In this document: positions 1-11,500 of the stretch, piece by piece
Position numbering within the stretch: position 1 is the first letter of the stretch
Layout: the number at the start of each line of letters is the position of its first letter
DNA from: Tritrichomonas foetus
Taxonomy: Eukaryota; Parabasalia; Tritrichomonadida; Tritrichomonadidae
Reading direction: 5' to 3'
DNA: 64,000 nucleotides
NCBI GenBank assembly: GCA_001839685.1
Contig: MLAK01000782.1
Span: forward strand, 73,645 to 137,644
Position numbers and translations under genes: made by a program
Notes under the pieces: generated by a model
Seen by the model: only the letters and a program-made list of their open reading frames with translations
What the model was told of the DNA's origin: nothing
Database searches by the model: none

Positions 1-1
1 A

Positions 2-100
2 TTTGCTCAACGTGATATTGAATCATTTATTATTCCATTACTGTCAAAAACACTCGAGAGTCTGCTTTTGAAAGCTCAAATTCCACACTTGAAACAATGA
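2..100 (+). CDS. possible 3' end of a truncated gene, unknown
   Basis: The reading frame is open from the left edge and encodes 32 residues (FAQRDIESFIIPLLSK...) before TGA at 98-100. The hydrophobic-helical character would suit the C-terminal helix of a repeat or coiled protein, but the piece is too short to recognise. It may equally be a chance ORF or part of the decayed sequence that follows. Confidence 0.2.
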   Translation, partial: FAQRDIESFIIPLLSKTLESLLLKAQIPHLKQ

Positions 101-349
101 ACAAACGATCGTTTTCCAATTGCAAAAAACTGGCACATATAATTCTTCCATAATCAACGAGTTATCTAGACTATAGTTGCTTTTCTTGGAGTAATATAGA
201 ATTAATTAAATGTAATTTGAGAAATTAAATGTAAATTTACTCTTTGAATCTAATTCATCACTTGAAGAAATCGATTATGATGCATTTCCTAAATGATCAA
301 ATAAAAAGTCAAAATGAGAAATATGGTGTAAACAATCATAGAGACAACG

Positions 350-664
350 ATGGTATTTAAAATTACAAAAAAAGTGGAGAAAATTGGAATAAGTTCAAAC
401 TCGAAAGTTGTTAAAGTAACTAAAACTGATACTTTTACAATTACTAAAGTCAAATGATTGCTAAATCAAACGTATGCAATGAAAATTCAGAAACCATTTG
501 ACTTCATTGATCAAAAGAAGTTAATTAGTGAATATCAAACTCTTGCATTTGTTAAGCATCCATGCATTATTAAAATATATGGGTATAATTATGGATACCA
601 GAAACAGATGCAAGTCCAAAACATTTTCCTTTCATATTGCTTTCCTATAAACCACAAAGTCTAA
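350..664 (+). pseudogene. protein kinase N-lobe remnant
   Basis: Reading from ATG 350, the frame encodes a degenerate glycine-loop region (KVEKIGISSNSKVVKV), meets an in-frame TGA at about 455-457, and resumes with YAMKI (the ATP-binding lysine strand), an alpha-C-like segment with a glutamate (LISEYQTLAFVKHP) and the beta-4 strand (CIIKIYGYNYG). That is the order of a eukaryotic kinase N-lobe, much like the expanded kinase families of trichomonads. Homology fades after about residue 100 and no C-lobe (HRD, DFG) is visible. The internal stop, truncation and AT-rich surroundings point to a dead copy. Confidence 0.5.
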
Positions 665-1545
665 ATAGTAAAATACTAAACCTAAAATGTTAGATAGATT
701 TAGGAAATGACTAACTCAATTTCATTTTAGAGTGAATTGGTCAAATATTTTAGAAAACTTCAATTGATGAATAAACTCTGATTCGATATTATTTTTATCA
801 AAATACCTTAACATTTCTTATGAATGTAAAATATATAGATGCGAATTTTGGCATACTCTTTAAAAGGTAAACGTTTTTATTTTCGAGTCCAAATAATCAT
901 TCACATAACATCAATTGACAATTGGATCAACAAAAAACTTTCCAGAACGAACAAAAGAATAATCATCACTTGAAAAAAAACATGATTTTTTATTTACAAA
1001 TATAAAAAATAAATGTTTTATTTACTTTGGTTTTCACTTAGAAATCATAATTTCTGTATGATTAGCAAGATATTATTGTTTTATTGAATGAATTTGTGAT
1101 TGAAATATTTGCCAAGATTTTGAATTTCAAACTTTTTAAATGATTATTTTGGTGAAATGAAATATCCGCTTTATCTTATCATATGCATGAAAAACTTCAT
1201 ACATAGTCAGATTATCACATTACAAATTCTTAAGAAACATAACATTTGATTATAAATACTCATTTGCTCTTTTAACTCCAAAAAAATAATTGATTATTTT
1301 TTTCATATAACAACCATCAGAAATTTCTGAAAACTTTTTCAAATAATTTGGACCATTTATAGAGTTTTCATTGAATAAACTATTGATGATTTGAGATGAT
1401 AAAGTTACTTGTATTCAATTTATTTTTTTTTTTGAAAATCACTCAGAATTATTCAATAAACTATAAGTAACTTTATGATAACGATAGTAATGAATTCAGA
1501 GCAGTCTTTGGAAACTCTTTGTAAGAAAATTCACATCAAAATAAA
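665..1545. other. intergenic, AT-rich, no gene seen
   Basis: No credible ORF on either strand. A TAACGATA octamer at 1479-1486, 67 nt before the next ATG, resembles the Myb recognition elements (MRE) described in the T. vaginalis ap65-1 promoter. Confidence 0.5.
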
Positions 1546-2976
1546 ATGATTCGAAGTGTTTCTCAGAGCAAAAACCTATCGAAAGAAGCACTGTTTTCTT
1601 TTACAAACTATCAAAACGACTTTCAAACGCAACGAAATTCGCGCACTCTTTCCCTCCGTCGTCAAAATCGTGACCAGCCGATCTCCTTATTCAAAGTTGT
1701 AGCAGATCAAAAGAGTCGAGTCTCATTGGAAGCCCCAAAAATCGAAACCAGCGATTTTTTAGAAGTTTTTAATAGCGGTGATGAAGTCAAAATCATCCAA
1801 TTATCAGATGCGATTTTTAAAGCTGCCCAGGCTGCGCCACGCTCCATACAAAATATTGCACAATCTAGAGAAACTATGGAATCCTACGGATATGCCTTCG
1901 TTTCCGCCGAATCTGATAATTTAATAATGAGTCTTTTAAATTCAATTTTGGTGGTTTTCCCTTTGTGTGATATTGAGTCAGCTGATGCATTTATTGATAC
2001 AGAAATTTCTTTGAAATATTATTCCTTACTTTTGTCAGAAAACGAATATATTATTTTAAAAACAATTAATTTAATTATAACCACCTCACAAGTTTCAGCC
2101 TATTGCAGAGATTCGATACTAAGTTTTGGTGTCCACGAAACTCTAATTTCAGTTGCTGAAAATGCAAAGAATGAATTTTTGGCTGTTTTAGCTTGCGAAG
2201 CTCTTGATGCGATTTTTAAGCATCATGAATCAATAGATTGTGATAAGTATGAATCTTGTGTTGATAGTTTGATTAGACTCACTCAAATTCCTTATCCAGA
2301 AGCTGTAAATTCCATTTTGTCCATTCTATCCTCCCTCTCAAAACATATCATTTATCAACTTTTTGATAATAGCATTGACCAAATTGCTCTCAATTTTTTG
2401 CAAACCCCAGAATTAGTTGAAAATTCAATCATCCTCCTTGGCAATATGTATATTTCCAATATGAAATATTCAAAAAGGTTAGCAAATGCATTCATAGCAA
2501 TGATTAGTTTCATACAATCTGAATATGCTGCTTATGCATTATGTACGATGGCAAATTTATATGAGATTGTGAGTGCCGATGTTCAAAGTTATATAACGCC
2601 GGAATTTATTCGATTTATAGTAGACATTGGTACTACATCGTCATGCGAAGTGAAAAAAATGGTCGCATATTTTTTATCAACCCTTGTTTTGTTTATGCCA
2701 TCATCCTTGATCACATCAATAACTTTTTCAGAACTTATTGAAATTTTTGTAGAGATGCTTGGATGTGGAATAGCAAATATTATTTTACGTTGTATTCAAG
2801 CTATTGATAAGATTTTGGATTCTCTCAGAAATTCGAAAGGTATTCCTGAAGCGCTCCAAATCATCGATTCTAATGAAATTTTGGATATCCTTGATCGTCT
2901 TATTAGTGATGACCAACAACTTGTAAGTGTTTATGCAAGTGCAATGAGCCAAAAAATTACTAAGTTGATTCGCTAG
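1546..2976 (+). CDS. ARM/HEAT-like helical repeat protein
   Basis: A 476-residue intronless protein. After a basic, Ser/Arg-rich N-terminus of about 70 residues, nearly everything is helical hairpins with the hydrophobic spacing of armadillo/HEAT repeats (for example the stretches ILKTINLIITTS, LAVLACEALDAIF and VNSILSILSSLS). Proteins of this shape are scaffolds or importin-like adaptors and are a large family in trichomonads. No importin-beta-binding signature or catalytic motif is seen, so the partner is unknown. The ATG at 1546 is the first in frame; TCACAT some 15 nt upstream fits the trichomonad initiator TCAYW, and an MRE-like octamer lies 67 nt upstream. Flanked on both sides by gene debris. 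Confidence 0.7.
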   Translation: MIRSVSQSKNLSKEALFSFTNYQNDFQTQRNSRTLSLRRQNRDQPISLFKVVADQKSRVSLEAPKIETSDFLEVFNSGDEVKIIQLSDAIFKAAQAAPRSIQNIAQSRETMESYGYAFVSAESDNLIMSLLNSILVVFPLCDIESADAFIDTEISLKYYSLLLSENEYIILKTINLIITTSQVSAYCRDSILSFGVHETLISVAENAKNEFLAVLACEALDAIFKHHESIDCDKYESCVDSLIRLTQIPYPEAVNSILSILSSLSKHIIYQLFDNSIDQIALNFLQTPELVENSIILLGNMYISNMKYSKRLANAFIAMISFIQSEYAAYALCTMANLYEIVSADVQSYITPEFIRFIVDIGTTSSCEVKKMVAYFLSTLVLFMPSSLITSITFSELIEIFVEMLGCGIANIILRCIQAIDKILDSLRNSKGIPEALQIIDSNEILDILDRLISDDQQLVSVYASAMSQKITKLIR

Positions 2977-3403
2977 AGAACATCAACTTTGTACAAGTTT
3001 TTAGTTTGCATGAATATTAATTTGTTCTTATAACAGATTCTTTACAAATTCATTATTACGAGAGATTTTGCTTTACTAAAAGAAGGATGGAGCAAAATTG
3101 ACTTTTGTTGAGAAACTCTCAATTTTTCGGAATGTATTCATACACACAATCGTCTATTTAAATAGACTCAAAGTGAAGCTATTTTATCTCGACAGAAATT
3201 GAATAGATGTTTTTCATTCGTTGGTAGAGGGAAACATGGACAAACTTAGAAATGAATAGTATCATAAATATATCATTAAAATGATTAGGTATGATTCAAA
3301 AGTGATTTCAAAATTCAATTAATTTCCATATAATAAATTTTGGGCTTTGAAGATAATAATATCTCAATACTCAACAGAAGAATATGTCTGATATTGGATA
3401 ATA
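2977..3403. other. intergenic, nothing recognised
   Basis: AT-rich; no ORF, repeat or RNA candidate noted. Confidence 0.4.
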
Positions 3404-4347
3404 TTGATTATGTTAATATATTCGAAATATATTCAAAAATTCTCTCGAGAAGAAATCAATATATCTCCATTTCTGTTAAAATGCCTTATTTTTGTATTGG
3501 TATCAAAATTTGACCATCAAAAAATGTTAATTATGGATCAACACATGAACGAGTTCCAGAAAAAAACTTTTTCTCACCTAAATGAAACTTAGAAAAGCAC
3601 GTGAAATGATCATTAGCGACCCACAAATTAATCTCTGCTGTCATAGTGATCGAGATCCTGAAGAATTTTTTGAGGAAGACAACTACGACGAATCTCTATG
3701 TCACAATGACATTTTGGATCAAACAATTAATTCCAATCGAAGCTTAAATTAATCACTAAAAATTTCATCCAAATAATTTTGTAATTTTCTCATATGTAGC
3801 TCTATCATTGGCTTTTGACAAACAAATCTGTTGGGACTCCTAGCTACATAGATCCCTCAAATTACAATCAGCTTGTAATCAAGCATACATCATAAAGGAA
3901 CGTGTTGATTTTTTAACTCATTTTGAAAATGAACTTGAGAATGTTTTTGTTAAAACAAGTTAATGCTAATCACCTCAAAAGATATGAAAACTTAAAGAAA
4001 ATGTAGAATTGTGTGAAAATTATATGAGTTGGGAATGGACAAAAAGAATGTTTAACAGTATCAAAGAATTCATTACAAATAAAACAAATAGTAATCCATA
4101 TTTATTTCCTGTTGATTTCAATGCTTTATGTGAAGCTATATATAATCAATTAAATCCAGATACTTCAATTATTTTTGTTTTTGGAAAATGGAGCTCTGCC
4201 ACTACATTTATAAAAGATCTCAAAAGATTTGGTATTTTGGATTTTTTCGAACTTAGCTATGATATTGATGAAAATGACACTTATGAATTTGATTTCACCG
4301 ATATAGAGAAGACTTTACATGTTAGAAAGATAGAAAATGAACCATAA
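3404..4347 (+). pseudogene. decayed gene, several coding-like fragments
   Basis: Four fragments in changing frames follow each other on the plus strand: 3404-3592 (no ATG at its start), an ATG ORF at 3582-3752 (KAREMIISDPQINLCC...), an ORF around 3835-3962 ending ELENVFVKTS, and 4024-4347 (MSWEWTKRMF..., 107 residues). Their codon use looks coding and they lie in one orientation, which suggests a single gene broken by stops and frameshifts. I do not recognise the family. The last piece (4024-4347) has an ATG and stop of its own and could instead be a small intact gene. Confidence 0.35.
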
Positions 4348-4442
4348 GCTGATATTTCTTCATATAAAAACTGTTATCAATATGAGTATATTAATATATT
4401 TTATTTGTATATGTAATGTTGTGATAGAAAAAAAATTCTTAA

Positions 4443-5168
4443 TTAAATTTCCGATGATAAAAACTGTTGCATCAGTTCTTCTGGTGTTGCGCCAGTTTGT
4501 AACTCGCGTAAAAACTTGAAGCTTTCGAGACAAAATCCATAAATAAGTGAAATAAACATTTCAAGTGGTTCTTCAAGTATCTCATATCTTTTCACCCATA
4601 ATTTCCCAACTTTTTCTTTGAATTCTTCTGTCATTTTTTCGCACTCTTCTTTTTTAGTTATCATTTTTTGCCTTCTGTGCTCGATTTTCTTTACAAGGTT
4701 TAGATTTTCAGCAATTGATAATTTTTCTCTTGCATCTTCATATAAAAGTTGCACTTTTCTTCTTTGGTCCTTCAAATTTTCAATTTGTTCGAATTCTGTT
4801 CGAATTTTATTCAACGGATCAAAAAATGTTGGATATACTAAATTTGAATCAACAGCACTTTGAAGAGCTTTATAAAAACTATCAAAAAGTTTTGATAAAT
4901 TATCCAATTTTCCATCTGATTTTGTGTTGGCTTTGTTTAGCTCTTCAGCAAAAGAGCTGCCAGACTCACAAACAGCAGGAATTATATCTAATATTTCTTT
5001 TACATTTAAAAAGAACTTTTTCAATCTTTCACGCATAATTTCAAAATGTTCAACAGCCACTTGGTACTCTGGATTTACTTCGGGTTGCATTGTTCCAGTT
5101 TTTTCACGCATTATTTGGACCCCGATTGTTGCATTTTCCTTTAGTTGTACCCACAGTGGTGAATCCAT
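4443..5168 (-). CDS. BAR-domain-like membrane-curvature protein
   Basis: 241 residues, nearly all long amphipathic helices. The layout (N-terminal amphipathic segment, three long charged helices with the central kinked by proline, e.g. around VYPTFFDPLNK) and length match amphiphysin/BAR domains, which dimerise into a curved module on endocytic or tubular membranes. There is no SH3 domain, transmembrane segment or signal peptide. The identification rests on overall pattern, not on an invariant motif; another coiled-coil fold is possible. The ATG (5166-5168) is preceded by TTTCATATCT, which contains an initiator-like TCATA, and an ATAACGATAG (MRE-like, opposite orientation) lies about 95 bp upstream. 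Confidence 0.5.
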   Translation of the reverse strand: MDSPLWVQLKENATIGVQIMREKTGTMQPEVNPEYQVAVEHFEIMRERLKKFFLNVKEILDIIPAVCESGSSFAEELNKANTKSDGKLDNLSKLFDSFYKALQSAVDSNLVYPTFFDPLNKIRTEFEQIENLKDQRRKVQLLYEDAREKLSIAENLNLVKKIEHRRQKMITKKEECEKMTEEFKEKVGKLWVKRYEILEEPLEMFISLIYGFCLESFKFLRELQTGATPEELMQQFLSSEI

Positions 5169-5528
5169 AGATATGAAACTTTACAAATTTTTCTGAAGAT
5201 TTCAATATTTTCAAAAAATTGAATGACAATTTCAACCTTTTCAAGTAAAATATGGTCATAACGATAGCATGTCAGATATGTTTTAAAATCCGTAAATAAA
5301 CTATGGTTTGCTTTATCTAAATTACTACGATTCATGATTTATATTTCTTGAATAAATTTTAAGCTTCTATCACTTAATCATGAAAATAAAGTATTATTTT
5401 GCGAGAAAGAATTTCTAAGTGAAAATCAATGTGCAAATTAATTAAAATGAAAAATTCAGAAAGTACACATATTATTGAAGATTAATTCTTTATATTAATT
5501 TACAAAAAAATAAAAAACAAACAGATGA
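5169..5528. other. intergenic between the BAR-like gene and TOR
   Basis: Holds the BAR-like gene promoter region (MRE-like ATAACGATAG at 5258-5267) and the 3' flank of the TOR gene. No other gene seen. Confidence 0.4.
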
Positions 5529-8500
5529 TCACCATAAAGGTGTCCATCCATGATATAAATATGCCAAATTGTACATATTTGTTGCATCAGCAATTAATGA
5601 GTCAACTTGCTCTTGAATTGTTAATTCATTTTTTGGATCGAAATCATTACCAATTATTTTTTGTAAAATCCTACTCAATGATTCTTCTATAGATCCCTTT
5701 TTATGAACCTCCTCTTCTTCAAATTGCTCCATTTCTAACATTTCAATGCTTTGTGTTTCAATATCAGATTCTCGATTTTCACGGTTTTCTTCATTTTCTG
5801 AATTATTTTGTGTTTGATTGTGGTTTTCATTTTCATTTGCTGTTTCTGTTTCTTCGGCTTCATCTTCATCATCGTCAGAGTCTTCATTGTCGAGTGGCTC
5901 TTGAAGGAAAATATCCAAAACTGCCATAATGCTTTCTTTATGTGATCGAACAAGTTTGCATGTCTCTTCACATGTGAGTCGAAATTCACCATCAATTCCA
6001 GTCGGTCCAAATGATCTTTTCATCAGCCTTGTGAGACGGAATGGTACATTTTCGGGGAATTTAATTCGTTTTTTACCAACTTCAAAGCAATCACCAAAAT
6101 CAATATGCACAATGTTACCTGATGTCCGATGTATCATTAAATTCGATGGATGACGATCACCTAAACCAATAACATATCCAATAATCGACATTAAAGCGCA
6201 ACTTTGGGTAAATTGTAATGATCGAGTTACCCATTCACGGCTTGATGGTGAATTCAGCCACATTAATTCTCTCAAATCAGTATCTTTATTTTCATTAGCA
6301 GCAAATCTAAGTGCTTCGAGTCTTTGAACGGGTGTTAAAAGATCGACATTCTTTATGGAAAAAGTCTCCATGGAATCTTGTTCGGCAAAAACAGGCACAC
6401 TATGAGAGCTTCGATATTCGGAAATCAAGGAATAAAGAGTATCTGTTCCATCAACAAATTGAATGAGTCCAGCATTTGTTGATAATGGAGTAATTGAGTA
6501 TGTTGTGATTTTCATAGAGCGAGCCTCGTTTGTAAAATCGTTGAAAATGTGTTGGTTAATGAGTTCGAAGAATTGCATGACTCTCTGATCCATTCGCAAA
6601 TCTTCTCTTCCTTTCAAAAGTGAGCGGTGAGCTATTCCATCACTTCCATAAACAGCAACAAGTCTTGGACGCATCTTGGAATTGAATATGTCAAGTGTTG
6701 GATCGAATTGGAAAATATTAATTACTTGCTCATCAATTGAATATGTTCCGGGTACAGCTAAAATACTATTTTTGAGTTGTGCAAGAGATGGTGCAGATAT
6801 GTGCATTGATACAGTTCGATTAGAAACTATATGTGAATGAATTTTCGAATAAATAGATTGAAGCGCTTTAATGAATTGTCTGACAAGCATTTCTACCATT
6901 TTTTCATTATTTCTGATATTTTGTTTACCATGTTGATGTGTCATATTTAATTTATTCATCTGATTAATATAATTCGTTTGGTTTTGAATACCTGGTTGAA
7001 TTCCATAGTTAAATTTGAAAGCATTTTGCTGGGGAAGTTTATATATCATTGTATTGTAAATTGATTCTAGTTCATTTTTAAGTTCATTAGCTTGTTGAGC
7101 ATCACCAGGTCTCAACTGGTTTTGTAAGCAATCAAATAGTTTCTTTTGAGCTTTGTCTATTTTTTGTTTTTGGAGGTAACGAACTGCTTTAACTATAGCA
7201 TCATTGTATATTTCGAATGTTGATGATGAACATAAAAGAAGTCCATCAGATACAATTTTACTTTGATAAACAGCTGACGGGTTTTCTTCTTGAAAAGTTT
7301 CTAAAATGGATATGGCTGCGCGATTATTATTTCGTGATAATAGGATTAATGGATATAAAAGTACATGGAAATGATCGGGGAGCAGTTTTTCAGTAATCTG
7401 TGAAGCAAATGCACTTGATCTTGTTCCATCATGCGACAATTGAATAAAAAGTTGAGGAATGATTTTCAAGAGAACGGGATCACTTAATTCTGCAATATGT
7501 TCAGCTGTTGCATTAAACATATCATCACTTAAGTTTGCAGAAAAGAAAAGAGATATCATTTGTAAAAGCTCTGATAACAAATTTTCATTTTTTAACCGGA
7601 CACATTCAAGGAAACCATTAATTGCATTAAAAGCACTTTTCAAGTTAGATTTATCAACATTGTAGATGACAGAAGAAGCCCATGCCCAACGATGCCATGC
7701 ATGATAATAATGAGTTCCTTGCATGATAGACTGCTCCAGGAATTTTATGGCATTCTGGATAACATTACTGACTTTATTAGGTGGTGTCATGGAAATAATC
7801 CATTGTCCACAACAGAAGAAGATTTTAGCTTTTAAGTTTTTATCATCAGTTCTATACTTTCTAAGAATTTCCTTGGCTTCGGTTAATGCTTCACGTTGTA
7901 AGCCACGTTCCCAGGTACCTTTTGCATATAAAAAGGACACTTCTATTGGCCAATTTTGTTGATCAGGGAACAAGAAGTGTAGAGATGCATCGAATAATTG
8001 GAAATCTTTTGTTCTCATTGCCAATTTTATCATTTTCAAGCTATCTTTCATCGTTTCTTGAACTGGAAAAACAGTTAAATGAACACTCATGATTTGATGG
8101 TAAACATCATATGATTGTCTACAAAGAGAAAGACGCTTTTCCCATACTTCTAAGTTTTGCTTGTGATAAGCAATTTCAGTAATTTCTTGAAGTTGTTGTG
8201 CTTTAACTAATAATGGATATAAAGCAGCCTTATCATGCTTGAAAACGCCGCGTGCATTCTGTGCAAGAAGTTGGAAACCTTGTGCCACTGTTTGAAGTGC
8301 TTCATCACGCTTATTTTGTGAAATTTGATAGAGTGCAGTAATAATTAGAACACGAACTGATTCATGTGTGCAATATTCAAGGACAGGTGGTAGTTTAGAC
8401 CACTGTTGCCTATGAAATAAAGCAGTTGCAACGATGGCAGCCATATTATGTTTTGCTGCTGTTGGAAGATTTTCGAATTCATCCATTTTGGAAATAATTT

Positions 8501-11500
8501 CGTCCCATCTTTGAAGATTTTTAAGGCATCTCAAAATTCCTTCAAGTGATGCAGCAGTTGGTGGCATTTTTTCATACACTTCAAGTGCATTTGACCATTG
8601 CCCAAGTTGTTCAGACCATTGAGGATTAGAAACAAAATCCATACTGCTACTTAATTGTTTGGATATTCCGATTATTGTCTTTTTAAGGCCTAAACTAGTT
8701 GAAAGTCGAATTAAGGTTTCAATTGCTTCGATATTATGAGGATCCTCTTCATACCATCTTAAAACAAAGTAAAATGCTTTAGCAAATTGTGAACATTTTT
8801 CACTAGCTTGACATAAAACTTGTCTAGATATTTGAATAGGATGTTCATTTCTTTCCATAAAATCAAATAAGTTCACTAAAGATGTACGAATTGCCCCAGG
8901 CAAAGCTTCACTTAATAATGCACGCGTTAATGGGCCTGTAATATATAATTGTGTATCAGTTGACAAGTTCACCCAGATAGACATAAATGAAGTATTAAAC
9001 AGATTTTCAGCAGTTGTAAATAAAACATCACTGAGAAATGCACAAGAATTTAAAGCACGGCTTGGACAATTTTCTAAAAGGGTTTTAATTATTGAGCGAT
9101 ACCATTCTTTCCAATTCCAAGGTGTTTCTTCATCTTGGAAAAGAAGAGCACTTTTGATATCATCCTCATTAACTATAACATGCTCAGTTTTAGATTTCAT
9201 TGAATCTTGGCCAGGTACTACTGTGAATGGATCTTCAGTATCAATGAAAGGGGATTCTTCATATGTATGAGTTTTACTTTGCAAAAGTTCAAGGAAATGA
9301 GCAGTTAGCAAATTATGTTCTTGTAATGTTAAAACAATTTGCTCAGCATAAAATGAAAACAAATCACCAAGTTTAATCATTAATGAATATAAAACCATTA
9401 AAGCAGGACCTTGAATCTTTGGATCATGAATTTGAATACAAGAAATAATGCATCTGAGAATTGCAGCTGAAAATGGAATACAATAAGTTTGCTGAACAAG
9501 TACTTTTAATGAAATAAGTGCATCAATTCTTACTTCAAAAAGTGTAGAAGGTAATGTAGCAACTTCAATTATTTCAGGAAAGAGTAAAAAGTGATAATCT
9601 TTCGATATGTTTTTAATTGTGACTATTGTTGCAAACACTTTATGACAAATTTCATATTGTGAAGTTCGATTTGCATAAAGAGTATCAAGTACAAAAGTCA
9701 TGCATTCAGGCAAGAATGAAGAAAATCTGTCAGCAAAAACAGCAGCGATAGTTGGAATTAAATCAAGTGTTAATGCTGAATTAGGTGATTTCCATAATTC
9801 TCGAATAAGCTCAAGGATTTCATTTGTGTAATGCATAATCCAATCTCTTGGTGCTTCACTACATAGTTTTGTAAGCAACATGATATATTCAGATGTCATT
9901 TGTTTACGTATTTGATCAAGGAAAAGAAGCATAAATTCATTAAAGAATGAAACAGTTGCAGTTTCATCAAAACAGAAAATATTAACAAGTGAGCGAATGG
10001 CTTCAGAATGATAAATAACCAAAAAATCATCACTTAAGACACTAATTAATGTTCGGCATGCGCATGCCATTGGATAAGCAGGATTGGTAGATTTAATAGT
10101 ATTATCTTTCTTTGTTGTACTATCAGAACTAAATATCGACTGATCAACAGCACCAATTAATCCGATTAATTTGAGAACAGCTACATTTAACTTTCGTGAA
10201 TTCCATTTTGATGCGATCATTGTTAATGCACTAAACATTGGTGCAACATCAATTTCATTGATTGCATTTGTACCGGACATTATTTTATATAAAGTTGTAA
10301 CAACTGCGATTTTGAGTTGTTTTGGACCATGCTGTTGTAATAGCCAAATAAAAAAATTGGTAAACTGGGGAATATGAGGTTGAATTAAAGAAACATCGCG
10401 ATCGGCAATACTACCTATTGCTTTTGTAATATTCAAATTAATTTTATGTAAGTAACTTTGATCAAAATAAGTTAGCTCACAAAGGGGTGTAAAAGAAAGC
10501 TGTCGTAAGGCAATTAAGCATAATGTTGGACAATAAACAGGCAAAATTTCATGAGCAGCTTCAATAATTGTCATGAAAGTTCTTGTCATTTCTTCTTTGA
10601 TTCGAAGTGGGCGTGGTGAATCAAGCATTAATAAAGCATCCAATATTAAACTCCTTAGAGTCGGTAATGAATCAAATGGATTTAATTTTGATAAATTCCC
10701 TAAAATTTCAATCGCAGCATTACTTACATTAATTTTTTCATCTTTTACTAAAGATGTCATACATGTTAAGATTGGATCTGTTGTTAGAAATGGATAACAT
10801 TTTGAGGAAAATGATCTAAGAATCATTTCTCTAACTTTTGGTTCAGGATCAGATAGAGAAATAGTAATTAATCGAAAAACTATCTCCTGGATAAACTTCT
10901 TATTGTCATAAGGAATATGGGCTAATAAAGCACGTGGTGCAATACATCTAATATTAGGATTTTTATGTGAAAGTGTCGTAATTAAAAATTTCATTACTTC
11001 TTGTGATTCCAATGGTGGACAAGTTGCCAAAAAATTAAGAATGTCTTCATTTTCAATATAATGCGGATCATTTATTATTTTATTTGAAAGATAAAATTTA
11101 AACTTATCCCAAACACAATTGAAGTCATAAAAGATTTTAGGAACAACCTCAATAAACATTTTACAAATTGTAGTTTGAATTAAAATATTTGCTATTTCAA
11201 TTGGGTGCTCTTGAATAACTTCAGGAAAATAAGTCACAACTGCAGAAAGAATTAAAAACCCACCATCAAGAGGTGCTTTAAACGCTAGATTCAATAAATT
11301 GCGAATAATTATAATAAAGTTCATTTTTGTAGACTCAAAAAGTTCTGGAACAAGGTGGATTAAATCACATAATGATGAAGAAACAATAGAATCCGCGTTT
11401 TCAAGATTATTTTCACGCCAGAGTGAATCAACAACAAATTTAAAATATTTTCTTTTGAAGTCATCAAGTTGTAATGGTGCCAAAAGTACCAAATTTCTTA

